Notes under the pieces: model-generated
What the model was told of the DNA's origin: nothing
The model's input: the letters and a program-made list of their open reading frames with translations, nothing else
Database searches by the model: none
Shown here: piece after piece, positions 59,405 through 64,000 of the stretch
Numbering within the stretch: position 1 is the first letter of the stretch
Layout: each line of letters opens with the position of its first letter
Program-made: the position numbers and the translations under genes
NCBI RefSeq assembly: GCF_028473665.1
Contig: NZ_CP098774.1
Coordinates: 5,141,501 to 5,205,500, forward strand
Direction of reading: 5' to 3'
Source of the DNA: Sphingomonas sp. QA11
GTDB taxonomy: Bacteria > Pseudomonadota > Alphaproteobacteria > Sphingomonadales > Sphingomonadaceae
DNA: 64,000 nucleotides

Positions 59405-60670
59405 ATGGGCACTCTCCTCTTGTTTGGCCGGGCACCCGGCGTGGCGCCTGGGACACCGGACGGCACGGGCAATGTGGACAAGGGCTGGATCGAGGCGCCG
59501 CGCGTCGACCTGCACAAGGAGTCGGTCGACGGGTCTGTCGTGCAGGACACGGGGCAGGGAGGGCTGTCGGCCGATCTATGGGTGGCGCTGACGGCGTTTC
59601 TCGATCAGGCGCGCCACGCGCGAGGCGCTGTCGACGCGCTTGGCCTGCCCGGTGGCGGGCCGCCTGCCTTCCCGGCGCTCTGGGCCAGTTGGGGGCGCTT
59701 CACGTCGGCGCTCGATCAGTGGCAGGCAACGCGCGATGCGCTCGTCGCCCTGGCGAACGACATCGTCAGCTATGCGACGGCGGTGGTTCCGCAAAGCTAT
59801 GGCCGGATCGAGGGCATGCTGAATGACGGCGCGTCGGTCGACGCCATCGCCGCCCTGCTCGGCGAGGCGATCGCCCAGGCCGGACAGCGTGCCGACCGGG
59901 CGCGCGCACTGGCGGCGGCCATCGCGCCGCCGGTCGCGGCGATCAATGACCTGGCGGGCGCCTTTCATGCGGTCCAGCGCAACCCGCCAACACGCATCAC
60001 GTTGCGCAGCGCCCCGTCGCTCTGCCTCGCCTATGACGGCAATGGCGATGCAGTGGTCAGCAATACGGGCGGTGGCGACAATCCGGCGCAGCATTGGACG
60101 ATCGAGCCGGTTCGCATGCTCATTCCCGGCTGGGTGTTCCGTACCGCCGCCCGCGATCGCACGCTGACGGTGCCGGCCGGCGATACCGGCGAGCGCGAAG
60201 GATCGCGTCCGCGACTGATCTCGACCGGCCAGGCTGGTCCGAACGGTCTGGATGGCGGGGCGGCTGTCTTCATCCATTACAGCAGCGGTTATCTCCAGCC
60301 GGGCAAATGGTCCGGGCACACGCTTGATTGTGCCGGGAATTCTGGCTGGAATTCAGGCACGCCGGTCCTGTGCTGGGAACAGAATGACGGCGATAACCAG
60401 AAATGGTCGTTCACCGCGCGCAGCCTTGGCGATCTCGATTTCTATGATGCGATCGCGCCGGTGGTCATCACCAGCGGCTCGGGCCTCGGCGCGCTTCAGC
60501 ATCTGGAAGGTGACTGGCGTGCTGTCGCTGACGATCTTGGCGATGGTCTCGCCCAGCTTCGCGCGGTCGATTCCACCGCTGGCTTCATCGGCGGGCTCCA
60601 GATCGAGAGCGTCATGGGCGAATGGGCCGATCTTGCGCGGGAGGCACAGGCGGCGATCACCCTGCTCTGA
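59405..60670 (+). CDS. Toxin component 3 with ricin-type beta-trefoil insert
   Basis: 421 residues. The N-terminal helices (about 55-195) and C-terminal helices (after about 335) resemble components 1 and 2, but in place of the hydrophobic tongue there is an about 140-residue beta-trefoil lectin: ITLRSAPSLCLAYDGNGDAV, PAQHWTIEP and DNQKWSF are QxW repeats of the ricin B type. It therefore probably binds a glycan and delivers the other two. It starts 11 bases after component 2, in one operon. No signal peptide. Confidence 0.78.
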   Translation: MGTLLLFGRAPGVAPGTPDGTGNVDKGWIEAPRVDLHKESVDGSVVQDTGQGGLSADLWVALTAFLDQARHARGAVDALGLPGGGPPAFPALWASWGRFTSALDQWQATRDALVALANDIVSYATAVVPQSYGRIEGMLNDGASVDAIAALLGEAIAQAGQRADRARALAAAIAPPVAAINDLAGAFHAVQRNPPTRITLRSAPSLCLAYDGNGDAVVSNTGGGDNPAQHWTIEPVRMLIPGWVFRTAARDRTLTVPAGDTGEREGSRPRLISTGQAGPNGLDGGAAVFIHYSSGYLQPGKWSGHTLDCAGNSGWNSGTPVLCWEQNDGDNQKWSFTARSLGDLDFYDAIAPVVITSGSGLGALQHLEGDWRAVADDLGDGLAQLRAVDSTAGFIGGLQIESVMGEWADLAREAQAAITLL

Positions 60671-60841
60671 CGCACGATGTCCGTCGGCGTCGCACGGTGA
60701 CGGATGGAGCGGCCAAGGGGTAAACCGTCACCACAATAGAGGAGAGCGCGACCCACCCTATTGACCGCCATGGCGTGTGCGGGCAGCCTGATCGAATCAC
60801 CGTGGAGCGTTGCGTTCGACAACGAAGCGGAGGGGGAGCCG

Positions 60842-61027
60842 ATGGATGAAATCGTGAAGACCAGGGATCTGATCGGCGAACTTCTCGTTCGCTGGGGCGA
60901 CAGCGCCGTTGCGCTCGATACCGCGCTCCGCTTGCTTCACGCGCAGGATCGGACCGGCGACGCGCTCATCCTGATTTCGCAGGCGATGCAGGATGCTTTC
61001 CAATATGGTCCGATCTGCCCCTGGTGA
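60842..61027 (+). CDS. Small hypothetical protein at the end of the toxin operon
   Basis: 61 residues starting MDEIVKTRDLIGELLVRWGD, then SAVALDTALRLLHAQDRTGD and a C-terminus QYGPICPW. It is helical and acidic. An excellent GGAGGGGGAG site precedes the ATG at 60842. It follows the toxin genes after 171 bases on the same strand and could be an accessory or immunity factor. No family is recognised. Confidence 0.6.
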   Translation: MDEIVKTRDLIGELLVRWGDSAVALDTALRLLHAQDRTGDALILISQAMQDAFQYGPICPW

Positions 61028-61127
61028 CCGAATGCAAGGCGTGCGCCGGCTGAAGCGACTACCGGGCGCGCCGCCCTGATCTCGTGTGAGCGGCCCGGCG
61101 ATCCCGCGTCGAGCCGTCTCCGCCGGA

Positions 61128-61358
61128 TCAGTCAGCGGTCACGATCGGATAGTCCAGCCTGACCGTATCGAGCAGTCGCTCGATCTCAGCGATCTCCCGC
61201 GTTCCGCCGCTCGGTCGTACCGACCAGTTGAACGGGCCGTGGGTGGCGACGTCATGCAGATGAACCGGCCCGATCGCCATCCGCCAGGAACGGGCGCTGC
61301 CGCCTGCCTTGCGGGTCAATCGGGCGACGAGGAGATCCTGAAGCTGGCTGGCGGTCAT
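61128..61358 (-). CDS. Small conserved hypothetical protein
   Basis: 76 residues starting MTASQLQDLLVARLTRKAGG, then WRMAIGPVHLHDVATHGPFN and IAEIERLLDTVRLDYPIVTA. It is compact, soluble and likely cytoplasmic. The ATG at 61358 is the probable start; the longer frame to 61406 adds Arg-rich residues. Confidence 0.6.
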   Translation of the reverse strand: MTASQLQDLLVARLTRKAGGSARSWRMAIGPVHLHDVATHGPFNWSVRPSGGTREIAEIERLLDTVRLDYPIVTAD

Positions 61359-61406
61359 CGTCCGCCTTTTGCGGGCTGGACGCGATTGCGCAAGCTGCGG
61401 ATGCAC

Positions 61407-61810
61407 CGGATGAAGCCTGCCTGCGGCGAAGAGCCACCCTGCTGCCGTTTCACCGCAATGCAGCTTGCCCTTGCCCCGCCTCGGCGTGCACCGGACCGTG
61501 CTCGATGTTCGCTACATGCGGCGGCGCATGCTGTTCCCGCCCCCCTTCGCTCAGTCTGGTTATGACGATCCCCGTGCAAGCAGCACCCGCACAGATGTAG
61601 GACAGTGCAAGCATGCTCTCGAAAACAATTTCCATCCACGGCCTCCGATTCTTCATGGTAATTTCCAGTTCGTGATCTGGGATTTGAACGAACGGAGTGA
61701 GCAGTTTCGCACATCGATATTTTTTATCGCGAATGTGCGGAATCCGCGGCTTCATCCGTTCAAGTGACAAAGAAGGAAGAGACGGCGAGGCAGGGCTGGA
61801 GGAAGCTGCG
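61407..61810. other. Intergenic region with a possible small membrane protein
   Basis: On the minus strand 61450-61656 reads MKNRRPWMEIVFESMLALSY, then ICAGAACTGIVITRLSEGG, one transmembrane helix with a soluble tail (68 residues). Only GGAA precedes it, so its status is uncertain. The rest of the 404 bases is slightly AT-rich and holds no other supported gene. Confidence 0.35.
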
Positions 61811-62425
61811 ATGAATGATTTCGAACGCGCGCGTAACCAGGCGTATGACCGGATTCATCAGCGATTGCAGGCGACCGCGCGGGCATTCACAGCAACGTCA
61901 TCTTACCCGATCCTCTCTGAACCGAATGATCTCGCGCAAGCGGCGATGCTGAAAGTTCATGAATTCATCACCAGGCGTGAGTTGTTTCTGGGCGACGAGT
62001 TCATTCTCGACCAAGCGATGGAACGCGAGGCAGCGGGCTGGGGTACGACGTGCCTGAAACATTCCCTGATCGACGAGATTCGCGCCGTCCGACTCCGCTT
62101 GCCAAGGACGATGCGTCCGAAATCGACGGATGGCGAAGAGGATCCCCCGGATGAAACACCCAGTATGGAGCCCTCGGCGGAGGAGAATGTTTGCGCGACG
62201 ACTTTACTCAAAGCGCTGCGGACATTGAAATCTCGCCATCGCGAGAAATATGTCGGGGGCCTCGAAACGATGCTGCGGTCCGTATCGGACTCGAATTTCA
62301 CCAGAGCGACGCTCGGCCACATTACCAACCTTACCCATACGCAACTCGGACGTATCGAGAACGAAATCGTAAGGAGCGGGATTGCCGACCGGAGCAGCGC
62401 CAAGGATGCGAACAATGAAACTTAA
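61811..62425 (+). CDS. Sigma-70-like (ECF-type) protein
   Basis: 204 residues. DLAQAAMLKVHEFITRREL and GWGTTCLKHSLIDEIRAVRL resemble sigma region 2 (DLxQ...F and the NxxIDxxR helix). The C-terminal half (LLKALRTLKSRHREKYVGGL, LGHITNLTHTQLGRIENEIV) could be region 4. Spacing and sequence are divergent, so it may be a specialised sigma factor or anti-sigma partner. GGAGGAAG precedes the ATG at 61811. It overlaps the next gene by 11 bases. Confidence 0.55.
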   Translation: MNDFERARNQAYDRIHQRLQATARAFTATSSYPILSEPNDLAQAAMLKVHEFITRRELFLGDEFILDQAMEREAAGWGTTCLKHSLIDEIRAVRLRLPRTMRPKSTDGEEDPPDETPSMEPSAEENVCATTLLKALRTLKSRHREKYVGGLETMLRSVSDSNFTRATLGHITNLTHTQLGRIENEIVRSGIADRSSAKDANNET

Positions 62426-62717
62426 CTATGTGGGACAGCTGTCGGGGGCAGAACTTGACAGGCTGGAAGCACGCACGGTCGAAGGATTATTCGACGAGGT
62501 TTGCGATTTGCTGGACTATGCTAGCGACGATGCTTTGGAGGACTTCCTTTGCGAGATGGATGGGGCGCGTGCCAACGCAAGGCCGGTGGTTTCATTCGAG
62601 CACGGGTCGATCGATGAGCGGGGAACTCTCGAACTCGATACGCCGATATACGCGGATGTGGCTGCGCGCGTCGTGCTGAGCCAGCGGTGGCAGTCGCGGC
62701 GATCGATGGCGGACTAA
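62415..62717 (+). CDS. Small hypothetical protein downstream of the sigma-like gene
   Basis: 100 residues: MKLNYVGQLSGAELDRLEAR, TVEGLFDEVCDLLDYASDDA, then ELDTPIYADVAARVVLSQRW. It is acidic and soluble. The ATG at 62415 lies behind AAGGATGCG; the overlap with the sigma-like gene suggests coupled synthesis and perhaps a regulatory partner. No family is recognised. Confidence 0.6.
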   Translation: MKLNYVGQLSGAELDRLEARTVEGLFDEVCDLLDYASDDALEDFLCEMDGARANARPVVSFEHGSIDERGTLELDTPIYADVAARVVLSQRWQSRRSMAD

Positions 62718-62755
62718 AGGGTAGACTGTGTGTCGGGCTGGTCCCTGTCGCGTAG

Positions 62756-64000
62756 CTAGATCGCGTAGCCCGCGCGCTGCGGCCGGCTCAGCATGGCGTT
62801 GGCCGCGTCGTCGCCGATGAAGCGTTCCGCCACCGGGTCCCATGCCAGGCGCCGCCCGGTCCGCATCGCGGTCCAGTGGAGCAGGCAGGTCGAGCACGCG
62901 CGATGGCCCAGCTCTGCCGGCGAGATGTTGGGCGCCCCCGTCCTGATGGAATCGAGCCAGTTGCGATGCTGTTCCGGGCTTTTCGGCAAATGGATTTCAT
63001 TGGGCCCGATCACGCTGTCGAGGACCTTCGGATTGCTCGCCAGCAGCCCGCTCGTTCCGGCCGCGGCGATCGCGGGGTCGCTCGCGGTGACGCCGCCGGT
63101 GCGGGTGACGAAGATCGATCCTTCGGTGCCGATGAACTTCACGCCATTGGGCAGCGCGCCGGAGATCTTCATCTCCACCCCGTTGGCGTAGCGCCCATGG
63201 GTCTCGAACGGGCCGTGCACGTTCCACAGGCCGCTTTTCGGGAATTCGGCGGTACCCCAGATCTCGACCGGGCCGCCATGCTCCGTGTCCATGCCCCAAT
63301 GCGCGATATCGACATGGTGCGCGCCCCAGCCGGTGATCATGCCGGCGCCGAACTGCTCGCAGCGAAGCCAGCCGGGCCGGCCGAACTTGCCGTCCTGCGG
63401 GTGCACGCGGATCTCGGTGTAATAGACCTCGGGGGTGGTGCCGAGCCACGCGTCGTAGTTGAGATTCGCCGGAATCGGCATCGCCGCGGCTTCGGGCCCG
63501 GAAGGGTCGCCGGGCAGGCCGATCTCGACATGAGTCAGCGTGCCGATCCGTCCGTTGCGCACCAGCTCGCATGCCCGGTGGAATTGCGGCCAGGGGTCTT
63601 GTGATCGCTGCTGCGATCCGATCTGCAGCACGCGGTCGGTCTTCGCCACCGCGTTCGCCATCTGCCGCCCTTCGGCGATCGTCAGTGATGCCGGCTTCTG
63701 GCAATAGACATGCTTGCCGGCCTGTACCGCGTGGATCGAATTCGGCGCGTGCTGGTGGTCGGGGGTCGAGATGATGACCGCATCGATATCCTTGTTGGCC
63801 AGCAGCTCCCGGTAATCGGTATAGCCGCGCGTGCCCGAATAGGGCTTGCCCGCCTTCTCGCCATAGGTCGTGTCGACCAGTTCGATTCCCTGCTGCACGC
63901 GCCGCGTATCGAGGTCGCAAACGGCGACGATATGGGCGTCGTCACACTTGAAGACCTCGACCATGTCATGGATGCGCGAGATGCGACCGACGCCGATCGC
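62756..64000 (-). CDS. Gfo/Idh/MocA family oxidoreductase (5' end outside window)
   Basis: At least 414 residues are visible. The NAD-binding Rossmann start AIGVGRISRIHDMVEVFKCD lies at the very edge. The dinucleotide-fold residues ADAVIISTPDHQHAPNSIHA and KHVYCQKPASLTIAEGRQMA carry the family EKP-like triad as QKP. WLGTTPEVYYTEIRVHPQDG, GAGMITGWGAHHVDIAHWGM and the C-terminal ACSTCLLHWTAMRTGRRLAW follow. It oxidises or reduces sugars or related substrates. The gene extends beyond base 64000, where a Tat or Sec signal might begin. Confidence 0.9.
   Translation of the reverse strand, partial: AIGVGRISRIHDMVEVFKCDDAHIVAVCDLDTRRVQQGIELVDTTYGEKAGKPYSGTRGYTDYRELLANKDIDAVIISTPDHQHAPNSIHAVQAGKHVYCQKPASLTIAEGRQMANAVAKTDRVLQIGSQQRSQDPWPQFHRACELVRNGRIGTLTHVEIGLPGDPSGPEAAAMPIPANLNYDAWLGTTPEVYYTEIRVHPQDGKFGRPGWLRCEQFGAGMITGWGAHHVDIAHWGMDTEHGGPVEIWGTAEFPKSGLWNVHGPFETHGRYANGVEMKISGALPNGVKFIGTEGSIFVTRTGGVTASDPAIAAAGTSGLLASNPKVLDSVIGPNEIHLPKSPEQHRNWLDSIRTGAPNISPAELGHRACSTCLLHWTAMRTGRRLAWDPVAERFIGDDAANAMLSRPQRAGYAI

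Overview
The window is 64 kb of GC-rich DNA with short intergenic gaps, many GTG starts and dense operons. A SigF/NrsF pair with GTAACC-N16-CGAA promoters, an FNR-type regulator with a TTGAC-N4-GTCAA box, a TonB receptor behind a Fur-like box and several small proteins of sphingomonad type all point to an alphaproteobacterium, most likely Sphingomonas or a close relative. This assignment is inference; there is no rRNA or tRNA in the window.

Layout. 1-2.0 kb: the end of a NUDIX gene that runs in frame into a DUF47 phosphate-transport regulator, then a PiT phosphate transporter. 2.1-12.9 kb: a RiPP biosynthetic locus. It has a lasso-type precursor gene (5830-5976), an asparagine-synthetase-like cyclase, a PqqD-type recognition protein, a Nif11-like small protein, a large protein ending in a squalene-cyclase-like domain, and a TonB receptor behind a Fur-like box. 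On the opposite strand are a P450, an HPr-kinase-like enzyme and two tandem methyltransferases. No leader peptidase (B2) and no exporter is visible. 13.1-15.8 kb: an HNH protein, a DUF2189 membrane protein behind a leader with four consecutive hairpins, and a TetR regulator. 15.9-21.7 kb: a complete RND efflux operon.

21.9-33.1 kb: a mosaic accessory region. It holds a DUF900 hydrolase and a decayed partial copy of it, a RAYT transposase between inverted REP-like sequences, and two polymorphic-toxin-like genes that share a nearly identical N-terminal half but differ at the C-terminus (nucleic-acid deaminase and GH104-like lysozyme). Each is followed by likely immunity genes (an Imm10-type protein; one intact and one frameshifted lipoprotein). 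The deaminase gene is split by an IS3-family element with a 3-bp target duplication.

33.2-43.2 kb: a DUF885 peptidase, DinB, a bufferin-type metallophore locus (BufA2-BufB-BufC, NrsF, SigF, divergent BufA1 and DoxX) with three matching SigF promoters, an acetamidase-family protein, an FNR-type regulator and an unannotated 35-residue membrane peptide. 43.2-56.8 kb: mostly metabolic genes (DUF1989, GntA-like hydroxylase, FAD oxidase, YcaQ-type glycosylase, NRAMP-related transporter, OYE, ferredoxin reductase, acyltransferase, VOC and FAH proteins, a P-loop kinase, MreB).

57.0-61.0 kb: a three-gene operon encoding related alpha-helical pore-forming-toxin-like proteins, the third with a ricin-type lectin insert, followed by a 61-residue protein. 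61.1-64.0 kb: small hypothetical genes, a sigma-like protein and the C-terminal part of a Gfo/Idh/MocA oxidoreductase that runs off the window.
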